A stretch of DNA of 64,000 bases from Leucaena leucocephala. Its lineage: Eukaryota; Streptophyta; Magnoliopsida; Fabales; Fabaceae. Every line of letters begins with the position of its first letter. Within the stretch, counting starts at the first letter, position 1. Position numbers and translations under genes: made by a program. Where the stretch lies: contig CM073563.1 of assembly GCA_037074615.1 (NCBI GenBank), positions 18,460,501 through 18,524,500 of the forward strand, read 5' to 3'. This document shows, one piece after another, positions 12,272-22,279 of the stretch. The notes beneath the pieces were generated by a model, which was not told the origin of the DNA, searched no databases, and saw only the letters and a program-made list of their open reading frames with translations.

Positions 12272-12820
12272 CTACTTTACTCTATCTAATTAGAGAATTA
12301 TATTTAATTATAAATATAATATTTTAATATATTTTATATCAAATATTTATTATTTTTTAAATTAATTTTCTTAATTTATAAAATGATATATAATATAATG
12401 TTATACATAAATATTTTGAGAAATTATATTATATTTATTATAATTAATTAATTTATTTAACTTCCTTAATATATTTAAATTATTTAATAAGATTTTATAT
12501 TAAATATTAAAGAGTGTGATAAAAAAATCATAAATTAATATTTAATATAACCAGGTAGGCAGGCATGAATGAAAAATACTTATTTTTATCCTTAATATAA
12601 GTTAATAACTTCATACAAATATATACTAACGAAGCTAGTTAAAATAATTTTTTCTATAGAATATCAAAATTACACTTACTAAAAGTCATTAGTTAAAATA
12701 ATTTTATTAATTAATTATGAAGTTTTATAATTAGTTAGAGGTAAAAAAAATTAATATTTTAAATAAAATATGTTGTACTATGAAACATATCATGCGTCCT
12801 TATACCAAGGAGTGAGGGAG
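12272..12820. mobile_element. Stowaway/mariner-type MITE, TA-flanked
   Basis: The left terminus CTACTTTACTC and the reverse complement of the right terminus, CTCCCTCACTC, are variants of the CTCCCTC-type end typical of mariner-like MITEs. TA dinucleotides flank both ends (12270-12271 and 12821-12822). The interior is almost pure A/T. It resembles a shorter element at 20165-20425. Confidence 0.55.
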
Positions 12821-12822
12821 TA

Positions 12823-13730
12823 TTTTTTATTTCTTAAACAAGTGATGTAGATTTTAGAGAATCCTCCTCAATATTTTTAATATAAAAATTAGATAACTAA
12901 TTTAGATAAATTAAAAAAATTATTTATATTAATTATTTATAATAAATATTATTTAATTTTTTTAAAATATTATATATCATTATGACTATTTTTTGATGGA
13001 AACTCTTTAATATATATAATTATGATCAATAAGATTAATTTAAAAAAAATTATAAATTTAGGAGAATAAAGTGGATTAAAGATTAAATCTAAATTTTAAA
13101 CTAGTTTTATATTAAAAAAATGAAAGAGTAATATTTTGAAAACAATTAGTTCTACTTGCCAGACAAAAATTACTTTTGATTTATAACATAAAATAGGGGT
13201 AAAAATTTGTAAGCACTTGAAACTTCAAGGATTATTGGTTTAATACCAAGTAATACATGCAAGAATCAAATTATATGTCGGATACAACTTTAAAAAAATA
13301 TATAAAATTTTTATTTAAAACCTTACTATAATTCCTCTTTAAAAAGTCATTACCAGAAAATAACTCCTAATTGAACTTCACATTCTTCCCCTCAAAACAA
13401 AACTCTCTCACGTATTTACGTCGCACAATATAAAATTAATTCACCACAGTTTGGACTAAACTTGATGTAATAATATTGCATACAAGTGTGCATAAAAAAT
13501 AATAATATTTTTATATATTTATTTGATTAAATCATATTTAAGTATTGTGAGATCTAATTAATGATAATTTTTTTAAAAATATTTTTTATATTGACATATA
13601 TTTAAATTTACAACTTTATCTTTAAACAATGAAATTTTTTTTATTGTAATAATAGTGATATTTTTATTATATATATAAAAAAAGTTACAAGGAATAAAGG
13701 TAGGTGAGATCGAGAATATGTTGATGGGGA
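12823..13730. other. AT-rich intergenic DNA
   Basis: Very AT-rich, with no recognisable gene or clear repeat boundary before the Mutator-like target duplication at 13731. Confidence 0.4.
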
Positions 13731-13739
13731 ATAATAATT

Positions 13740-13868
13740 GGAAAAATGACATTTGGATCATATGGAAGTAATTAAATACTAAAAAATTTTCAAAAAATGA
13801 CATAAGTAATTTAAAGTCCCATGAAAACTCAGATAAATTTTTTCTAATTGTGAAAAGACATAACTATC
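13740..13868 (+). repeat. left terminal inverted repeat of Mutator-like element 1
   Basis: Starts GGAAAAATGAC and is alignable with gaps to the reverse complement of 19308-19435. Confidence 0.8.
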
Positions 13869-14086
13869 CCTGAGGCTTAAATTTTTTCTTTTCTTTCCCG
13901 TAATCCCCTCTCATCAGCATCAAGAATCTACTTTCTCTCTCTTCATTCCACTACCTCAATCTCCTATCTGTCTCTCTCTGTCTCTATAAAATTCTTGCTC
14001 AAATTTTCTTGCCGCTGAAGACGCCCCGCCGTGGATCCAGTGTGATCATATCTCTTCCTTCCCCTCTCTTTGCTCTCTAAGTAGCC

Positions 14087-14176
14087 ATGGCTCTACAGTT
14101 ATGGGACACCGTCAAAGAATCCATTGTTGCCTATATCGGCTTGTCTCCATCCCCATTGAATTGTCTCCAACTTTAG
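14087..14176 (+). pseudogene. first-exon fragment of a membrane steroid-binding protein (MSBP1/MAPR-like) gene
   Basis: The ATG at 14087 opens MALQLWDTVKESIVAY.GLSP, which matches the first 22 or so residues of plant membrane-associated progesterone/steroid-binding proteins (MAL.LW.T.KEAI.AYTGLSP). The similarity ends at SP, just where the transmembrane helix should begin, and a TAG follows at 14174-14176. The 200 bp upstream are CT-rich and look like a plant 5' leader (13900-14086), so the leader may have been captured too. The fragment lies inside a Mutator-like element, which fits Pack-MULE gene capture. There is no cytochrome-b5-like domain downstream. The match is short, so the assignment is moderate. 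Confidence 0.5.
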
Positions 14177-14828
14177 ACTCCAAATTGAAGGTAATTGTTT
14201 TATCTATTTCTTTATGGTTCCAATTCAATTCAAGTTTGCTGTACTGGTGCTAGTGGTTCTGTGTCTGTTCTTTTTTCTTAGTTTTTTTAGTCTGTAACAT
14301 TTTCTTGTTGTTAGATATTGCCACTATCTTGTTGGACTGAATATAACTTATTGATTATGTAATTTGATGTATCATGGGGATTTTTATTTGATGTAATTTG
14401 ACGTATACTTGAGCCAAAAGATATTATTTTTGTTTCTTGGTTTTGGGCCTATAAATATATGCCCCTAATGGCTATAAATCATTCAGAATGTGATGTACAA
14501 CTAATCTCTGATCATTCAATTTTTTGTGACTTTATTTTGTATGAAAGCTACATGTTTCAATTATGACAAATGTCAGTCTCTTTGTAATAGGTTGTAATGT
14601 GATATAGATATTGGCCATTCAACTTGCTAAACTATTGCATCTATCTTCTTGATTAGTTTTTTTAATAACAGATTAGTACTCTGAAACTTCTATACTCTAG
14701 AAAATTGCTGCTGAGTAATGTTGCTAATGTATATGTTCCAACTTCTAACATGTGTTAATATAGTATTTATTACAAATAATATTTTATAAACACTTTCCAA
14801 GTCTCCTGCTATGTTTGTTTTATGCTTT

Positions 14829-14969
14829 TAGCTCTGGTATACACTTTCCAAGACTTTGGCCAAAGATGTTGCCAGGAAATTTGTGAAAGAAAATAACATT
14901 GCATGGTTTCTCTCCATCCATGTGAAAGAAAACAACTTTGGTCGAATATTGATATGGTTGAAAATAAAT
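14829..14969 (+). other. exon-like block inside Mutator-like element 1, product unknown
   Basis: A pyrimidine-rich stretch ending TTTTAG precedes an open block, and GGTAAGTTT follows it at about 14969, so both flanks look like splice sites. The frame encodes a Lys-rich segment (LAKDVARKFVKENN) that I do not recognise. It could be a second captured exon or a piece of the element's own gene. Confidence 0.3.
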
Positions 14970-15662
14970 GGTAAGTTTCATAGATTCATAAGGTTCATGC
15001 TGTATATAGTACAAAATAATTTCTCTTACATTATTTTTCTTCATCTTTATTGTCTAATCTTTCAGCTAAAATGCTTGTTCTGACTCTAGTTAATAGAAAA
15101 GGGAATTGGTGTTGCCAACTATTTGATATATACTAAGAGATTATAAGAGAGATGATTTTAATCAAACACTTTATGTTGACTTATTTGATATGTGTTTTTT
15201 AAATCATAATGCATACCCTTATGCTGGATTAGAGACCTAACACAATAATACTCTTTGGTATCATCCTTTTTCACTTGACATTAGTAAATTAAGATAGCGA
15301 TAATCATAATCTCATTTTTTTATAAAAGAAAAATTTTCTTATATAGCTTTAAGTCCTAGGCCTTTGTAGAGTTATGCTTAGCTGATTTGAGTATGTAAAA
15401 CAATTTCTTGTTTTGGTCCTAGAGAAAAACAATTTATGCTGCTATTTGGACTGTTGCCAAGCTTGTTTGATGCAGCTACCACATCTTTCACCAAGAAATA
15501 TATGGCAATGTGATAAGTAACTATCATATAATGTATTGCAAAAAAATTTAAGGAATATATGGTAACATGTATTATCCTATGGTATTAGTAATATAATATC
15601 TGCTTCTTTGATGGTTGTATTTTAGGTTGTTTTTCTTCTATATTCTCAACAGTAGAAATATA

Positions 15663-16069
15663 GGGTAAGACGAGTTGTTATTATATTATATCATAATTGT
15701 TAATATAAGTGTTTGAGTTGTTAATATTATATGTCTGGTGTAGGTTGTCATTATTGAAGTGTGAGCTATAAAAGGTAACCTATGTAAATATGAACATTGT
15801 GTTCATAGCATGACTTTTTGATTATTTCAGTTATGGTTTAAATGTGTTTATTTAGGGTTCTAAAATTTATGTTTAGTTTGTAAGAATTTGTGGTGTGTTT
15901 ATTTGAGTATAGTAAGAAAATATGAAGATTATAAAGGTTCTTGTAAAGTGTGAATTACAGATCATGATTTGATATGTGAGGGTAAGATGTGTTGTTATTA
16001 TAGTATGCAATTCTTGTTAATATAAGTGCTTGAGTTGTTAATATTATATGTCTAGTGCAAGTTGTCATT
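15663..16069. repeat. direct repeat pair of about 90 bp in Mutator-like element 1
   Basis: 15663-15755 and 15979-16069 are near-identical (shared GTTGTTATTATA and GAGTTGTTAATATTATATGT). A third copy lies inverted at 18332-18452. Confidence 0.7.
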
Positions 16070-16400
16070 TCTTGCGGGTTTGATGAATTGTTTGAAAGTG
16101 GGAATGTATGCTCTATGTCTCTACCTGCTTTGGGAAATGAGAATGAAGTTTTGCCATTAGTGTCTTGTGCTGACGAAATGATTATAACAGTTACACCTAA
16201 AATTAATTCTACAAAATGGAAGGATTTGATTGTTGGAGAAGGTCAAACATTTCTAAATGCGGGGGCTCTTCAAAAAAAGTTATAAAAATACAGCATCGCG
16301 CATAAGTTTTCATACAAATTTATCAAAAATAATGAACAAAAAATCATTGAGAAGTGCAAGGTCGAGCTAAGGAATGGTGGTGGGTTTCTCTATTTTTCTG
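16055..16400 (+). pseudogene. MURA transposase N-terminal remnant (DBD_Tnp_Mut-like)
   Basis: The frame opens MQVVISCGFDELFE, then gives KWKDLIVGEGQTF, followed after an in-frame TAA at 16283-16285 by YSIAHKFSYKFIKNN and IIEKCKVE. This order (VG..F, then YSI...F.....N, then KC) is the plant MuDR family DNA-binding domain that precedes the MULE catalytic domain. No catalytic DDE block follows. It sits between two repeated segments of the element. Conserved Cys/Trp positions after KCK are not preserved, so it is dead. Confidence 0.6.
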
Positions 16401-17209
16401 TGTAAATACATAGCACACTAATTTTTGCTTTGTATATATTTGTACAAAATGATGAACGTAATTTTTTATAACCTTGATCAATCTCCATCTTTTAGAAGGT
16501 AAGGTGGATCTTGATGAAGGTGACTATGTTTGATGTACACCTTACTTTTGTTTTATGAAATTGCTGAGTTTTGCATTAAAATTCAAATGAGGAGTTAGTA
16601 TGAGTGGTTGAGTTTTTAGTAATTTCTGTCTGGTGCAGGTTATTATTAGTAAAGGCATGATTATCTGGAAAGTATTTGATAAGACATATGTTTATACTTT
16701 CAGGTTGTCATTAGGAGACTTGTTGTTTGGGAACTCAGTCCCAAGGATCAAACCAGTTCCACGAATATGCAGATCCAAAGAAGTTATTCTCACACCTTAG
16801 TCATGTATTTTGTACAGGGACTAGACTTGAGTACAGCTTTAAGTGTTTACTATCAAGTTCTCTAATAAAATCATGACATGTTTTCTTTTACAACTAAAAT
16901 AACTACATATGATATTTTTATCTGAGAATTTGATTGATATCACCAACTTAAAGAATTTTTAATAAATAAATTTTTTTCCTTTATATTTGAGTATAGAGAA
17001 CAAGCTGTTTAGCAAACAAGAGGTATCTCCCCAATAATTGGACTATCATAGAAGCCTTTTATACCATATTGACATTCTAAGTGACTATTTATATATAATT
17101 TTAAGTGCCTGACAATTGTTATGTTGTTAATTAAACAATATGTGTAATAGAATATGTTCAAGACATGTCAACTTGTTATACTGTTAATGAATTTTTTTTA
17201 TCATGATAG

Positions 17210-17990
17210 CAAAAACAATTTAACCATTGAAAAATAACTTACCCACGACAATAAAAATAACAACTCTAACACTTAAAAATAACAACCCCATATTGAAGTA
17301 ATAACAACCCCAGCAGTAAGAAATAATAAAGCTATGGTGAAGGCATAACAATCACTTGTAAATAACAACTACTCAATGACAACAAAATTAACAACTCTAT
17401 TAGTAGGAAATAAGAACCCCATAGTGAAGGAATAATAACTTGACAACTGAAAATAACTTATCCACGACAACAAAAATAACAACTCTAACACTTATAAATA
17501 ATAATCTCGTTGAAGGAATAATAACTTAACCAATGAAAACAGAACAACCCCACAATTGCAAAAGTAACAACACCAGAAGGGAAAATAAACAACTTAACCA
17601 ATGAAAATAGAATAACTCCATAACTGCAAAAGTAACAAGACCAGAAGGGAAAATAAAAAAACTGGAAAAATAATAAGTCCAGAATGATTAACAACTTCCA
17701 ATGAAAATAGAACAACCCTACAACTGGAAAAGTAACAAGTCTATAAGGGAAAACAAACAACTGGAAAAATAACAACTCCACCACTACAAAATAACAACCC
17801 CATAGTAAAGGAATAACAACTACTTAGTAATTCTTCCCAGGAATTTCGTAGATAAAAAGTGCAATGGCCTTACCAGCATAACACCTTGATTGAAGCAGAA
17901 AAAATAGACTATGGGATTGAACATAACAACACCACCAATAACACATGACAATTTCAAGTTGACAAAATAACAACTTCAGCACGTTTCTTC
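17210..17990. repeat. degenerate short-period minisatellite (AACAAC-rich)
   Basis: Diverged units such as AAAATAACAACTC and AATAACAACCCCA recur every 20 or so bases across about 780 bp in the centre of Mutator-like element 1. Read on the minus strand it gives GTTGTTATT repeats, which also occur in the flanking arms. Confidence 0.65.
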
Positions 17991-18199
17991 CTATAATCAT
18001 TCTAGTCAGACTATAACTTCATATATATATATATACACTTTACAATTACATCAGTTATTGGCAGCAAATCTAAGAAAGTACATCAAACATAGTTATCTTC
18101 ATCAAGATCTACCCTACCTTCCAGATAAATGGATATTGATCAAGGTTACAAAAAAATACTTTTCTAACAAGTAAAGCTACTAATATTTTGAACTAATTA

Positions 18200-18297
18200 T
18201 ATGTTATGCCTTTCTTTATGGATATTGTTGTTATTTGACCACCAACATATGTATGACCTTCTCCATCATTTTCAAACAGTCCCCATATGAACATAAC
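18200..18297 (-). pseudogene. MULE transposase PB1-like N-terminus remnant
   Basis: The minus-strand frame reads WGLFENDGEGHTYVGGQ and then ISIKKGITYN before a stop. The pattern of a Trp/Phe-rich start followed by YVGG and I...K.ITY is that of the first domain of plant MURA-type transposases. It lies in the right arm in inverse orientation to the DNA-binding remnant in the left arm. Confidence 0.45.
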
Positions 18298-19307
18298 AGA
18301 ATATATGCTTTTCAAACAAACTCCCCATCAGTAATGACAACTTACACCAGACATATAATATTAACAACTCTAGCACTTATATTAACAACTATCGCGTACT
18401 GTAATAACAACTTACATTGCATCGCATATCAGATCATGATCTGTCATTCACACTTTGAAGGAACCTTTCTAATATTCATATTTTCTTACTACATTAAAGT
18501 AAACATACTACAAATTCCTGCAAATCGAACATAACTTTTAAAGAGATAAGTTTTTCCAATGAAAGGGATGTTACAGCAGAATCCAAAGAAACATGAATTC
18601 ACATTATGATATAACATGTATAGCATATAAATTTAAACATAAAAAGTTTCCTTTATTTGTTGAAATCGTTTGCATAGAAAGCAAGAGGCCACCAAACGCA
18701 TTGAAAGCCAAAAATCTAAATGAATAACGATAGTCAAATCATCGGTGTGATGATAGAATTAATGTACGACACTCAACATATCAGCTATAATCATTCATCA
18801 CTGATTCAAAAATAGAGACTCAAGAAAACTAAGAACAAAAGTAGGCAAATAGAAGAGTTAATGAAGAATCACTAGTGATAAAATTTTTACCATAATGATA
18901 TATTGAAGCACAAGGAACTCATAAACTCATGAACAAAGTGAACTAACGAGTAAAGCAAATGAAGATAGTAACTATCATTTGGATTCGTGTTGCCATTAAT
19001 GGCAATGGGAATTAAACCTAAAGCATAGTGCTGATGAATAATACTACAAACCTTTCATCCTCTAACATCTCTCTCTCACCTCTTCTCTCTAAGTCAGTCA
19101 CTTTACCCACAAAACTTTCAAACCCAGAAAGCCAAAAGGGAAGGATATGAAGCCCTTTTAGCCACACACGATGCCTAGAAAAACCCAGTTGTGAACACAC
19201 TATATGGGCCATGGTACGCTATTTTTCTCATCATGCTTTCTCCTCTTCTTTCCACACCAGAGTGTATCAAGTCTCATTTGCTCTTTATTATTTTTTTATT
19301 TTATAAA

Positions 19308-19435
19308 GACAATTATATCTTTTTACAATTGAAAAAAAATTCATATAAGATTTTATAAAACTTAAAATTATTTATGTCATTTCTTAAATTTTTTTTATTA
19401 TTTAATTACTTCTATAAGACTCTTCTCATTTTCTC
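19308..19435 (-). repeat. right terminal inverted repeat of Mutator-like element 1
   Basis: Read on the minus strand it starts GAGAAAATGAG and follows the left terminus for about 125 bp. Confidence 0.8.
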
Positions 19436-19444
19436 ATAATAATT

Positions 19445-20164
19445 TCACGTGTTAGGCTGGGGCAACATCGGTTTGAAATAACAATTAAAAAAGCATGTCA
19501 GACACATTGATGCGTTTCGAATCGCTCAATGTTGGTTGGCTCTGTTTTAATTCTTATTTGCCAGCCACTCGTCACTTCATTAGCATATGCCTCCAACTCC
19601 AAGTACCGCACCTCCAATCAACTTTGTTTCGCTATAAAAATATGTTTAATATAAAATCTATTAATATTTAATTAATTTAATTAGATTAAGAAATTAAGTT
19701 AAATTAATTGATATAATATATATTTTTAAAAATATTCTCATTATTTTAATCAATTTTTTCTCCCTCTCTTATTTAATTAGTGTTGAGAGAATATTAATAT
19801 GTATGCTTTAAAAAAATTGATAAATATAAAAAATATATATTATATTTAAAATTAAAATTAATTTTTAAATTAAATCTTATATTAAAAATTGGAAAAGTAC
19901 CATGGATTCACATAAGACATCACATGTTTAGCTACAATGATATTTCACTCCATTTGAAAACCCCTTGTTTATTTAGTGATTTCTTTACAAATAATGCATA
20001 TATGTTGACGTTCATTTTAAAACACGACTATTCTAATCACCTAGCTTAATATGCCATCTATTATGGTTGAATTGTTAAATATGTTGAGCCAAATTCAAAT
20101 TTTAATAAGCTCAATACAATAGTTCAACCCAATGTCTTGGATCTACTAATTAACTTGCTATATA
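19445..20164. other. AT-rich intergenic DNA
   Basis: I see no gene. The segment 19640-19890 is almost entirely A/T and resembles the interiors of the nearby MITEs, but I cannot set ends. Confidence 0.35.
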
Positions 20165-20425
20165 CTCTCTCCATTTTAAATATTGGCACTAATTAGAGGA
20201 TTGATTTTAATTTTAAGTATAAAATTTTAATATATTTTAGATCTTATATTTATTATTTTTTAAAACTAATTTATTTAATTTATAAATTAATATATAATTT
20301 AATATTATATAGTTATATTTTAGAGAGATTAGATGACATTTATTATAATGAACTAATTCATCTAATTTTCTTAATTTATCCAAATTAATTAAAAATATAT
20401 AACCTTAAAGACCATAGGGTAGGAG
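20165..20425. mobile_element. short MITE related to the one at 12272-12820
   Basis: TA-flanked (20163-20164 and 20426-20427). The left end is CTCTCTCCATTTT; the right end in reverse complement is CTCCTACCCTATGG. The interior shares strings such as TTTATTATTTTTTAAA and AATATATAAT with the 12-kb element. Confidence 0.45.
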
Positions 20426-20531
20426 TATATAAAAACTATATGATTCCTGTTTTCAATAATTTGTTTAAATGATAAATTATTCTGAAACTGGCAATAAGAT
20501 TAAGAGAGAAGAAAAGATGAAGATAAGAAAA

Positions 20532-20835
20532 TGACAGAAATATATTGTATTCTTTCACTTGTTTTACAATACAAATGACATGTCCTATTTATAGCCGTAG
20601 TCTTACATATAAGTTATATCCAAATTTAAATGATAAATAATGGGCAATCAAATTTATGAATAACCTAATATAAGTTAAAAACTTAATATAGTAGTAGAAG
20701 AGTAATAGAGTAGTGGAAGTTACTTAGTGAAGTTAAAGAGAAAGTGTTAATGTAGAAGTGGAGGAGTAATAGAGTAGTAGGAGTTAAAGTTAAAGAGAAA
20801 GAGAGATACAAATACACATTCTAATATTCATAACA
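20532..20835 (-). repeat. possible solo LTR
   Basis: On the minus strand it would begin TGTTATGAATATTAG and end TTTCTGTCA, with a CTATAAATAGG TATA-like box about 60 bp before the end, an arrangement common in copia LTRs. The flanks (GAAAA and TAAAT) do not give a target duplication, so this is tentative. Confidence 0.35.
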
Positions 20836-21894
20836 TAAATGACCTTGTCACTTGCGCCAACTTGAGTTAATAATTTTAAATTAATGATGAGTATTTTCTA
20901 ACCCTTTGGCTAGATAAGGAGGAAAATAAAGATGTAAAAAATGGTACATAATTTGCATAGTAGTTAACTTGGATATTTTACAGTACTCTAATTGTTTGTT
21001 AATTACGTGTTTGACTTTATAGCAAGGGGTAATTACGTGCTAAAGTATTTTTATAATTTGATATTTTACCCCAGAATATATAACATAACGATAACAAATC
21101 CGAAACAATTTATGATTTTTTTTTTGCCAACCAAAACAATTTATGATATGCTAAAGACGAAATTGCATATAGTAATTCTTTTACGTAATATTTGGTAGGA
21201 TAAAAAAGTTTTTAATATAAATAACAATAAAAGTGAGAGTGAAATTAAGTTAAAAATAAATTTTAAAAATTTATTTAATAGGATAAAAATAAATATATAA
21301 TTGATGTATTTTTTTTATAATTTAGGGTAAAATGGTTCAATTTTTTTTTATAACTTGATAAAGATTAAAATTATCTAGAAATTTTATAATTAGGATGAAT
21401 AGTCTAAAAAATTTTACTTTCACTTCTATCACTTAATTATTAACTTTTTTGATAAAATAGAAATGTCTTAAAATATTAGAAATAGAAATTCCTTTCATTA
21501 TAACAAACGACAATTTCACTTCCACTTTAACTTCTACGTACCAAACATACCCTTAAATTTTGCGTTATATGCATGAAATCTCTTATATCGTTAAAATATA
21601 ATAATGAACTGCTCTAATTCAAAAGGGAATTTCCTTTACGTTAATTAAGCTAACAACTAACAAGGAAAGCCAACAAATTGGTAATAATTGACAGATGTAT
21701 CACGGATATCTTATAAGCATCGTTTTGTCATCTTCCTCATCAGTATTTTTGTTCATAAACAAGTAACATGGCCGTTGTGGTCGTTGTTGTTTTGCTTGTC
21801 CTCTTCTTCTCTCCCTTTCAGCCATCATCATTAAGCTGAACTAGTCCTTAGCTTTCCCCACTTTCATCATCTCTGGCTTCCTTAATTAGTTCCA
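20836..21894. other. AT-rich intergenic DNA upstream of the SOS1 relic
   Basis: I see no gene. The last 250 bp (about 21650-21894) contain CT-rich stretches compatible with a decayed promoter and 5' leader of the antiporter gene. Confidence 0.35.
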
Positions 21895-22114
21895 ATGGCG
21901 GCAGTAACATAAATGTTACTTCCGTATAGAATAATGGCCGAAGAAGCTTCTACTTCTGCTGCTCCTTCTGAAGTTGAACTGAATCCAACTGATGCAGTTA
22001 TTTTCGCAGGAGTCAGCCTGGCTCTGGGAATTGCTAGTAGGAGTATTTTGCTTGGGGCCAGAGTCCCTTATACTATTGCTCTGCTCATCATTGGCATTGG
22101 TCTTGGATCATTAG
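21895..22114 (+). pseudogene. SOS1: relic first exon of a SOS1/NHX7 plasma-membrane Na+/H+ antiporter
   Basis: The frame reads MAAVT, a TAA stop at 21910-21912, then LLPYRIMAEEAS, an acidic linker, and NPTDAVIFAGVSLALGIA followed by SILLGARVPYTIALLIIGIG. This is the N-terminus and first transmembrane helices of SOS1/NHX7, which exports Na+ at the plasma membrane. In family members codon 6 is typically Glu, so GAA to TAA is a plausible single nonsense mutation. A downstream in-frame ATG at 21913 leaves 67 codons open. The exon ends at TTAG|GTCGCT (22114/22115), matching the expected junction after GSL. No second exon is present in the window; intron 1 is interrupted by a copia fragment near 22280. 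It is therefore a truncated relic, unless the remaining exons lie far away. Confidence 0.8.
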
Positions 22115-22279
22115 GTCGCTTTCTGATGATTCATACCCAGATTTTGATTCCTTCTTCTGTTTTTGACAATTTCTGTCCCCTTTAAGATTAACTGTTTTAA
22201 TATTGGATTTTCAAATTTTATCCGTAATTTCTTTTTCTGGGTTGTTATAAGAAACGACAAGGGATTTTCATCACGCTTT

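Larger units (their letters stand above)
13740..19435. mobile_element. Mutator-like element 1 (5.7 kb) with 9-bp target duplication
   Basis: Both termini are flanked by an exact 9-bp duplication ATAATAATT (13731-13739 and 19436-19444), the hallmark length for Mutator-like insertions. The termini form inverted repeats of about 125 bp: 13740-13868 pairs with the reverse complement of 19308-19435, for example GAAGTAATTAAATA and AAATGACATAA on both. Further inside, 15955-16540 is inversely repeated at 18077-18452. Contents include a captured-looking host exon at 14087-14176, an exon-like block at 14829-14969, MURA transposase remnants at 16055-16400 (+) and 18200-18297 (-), and a repetitive AACAAC-rich core at 17210-17990. 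No intact transposase remains, so the copy is not autonomous now. Confidence 0.85.
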
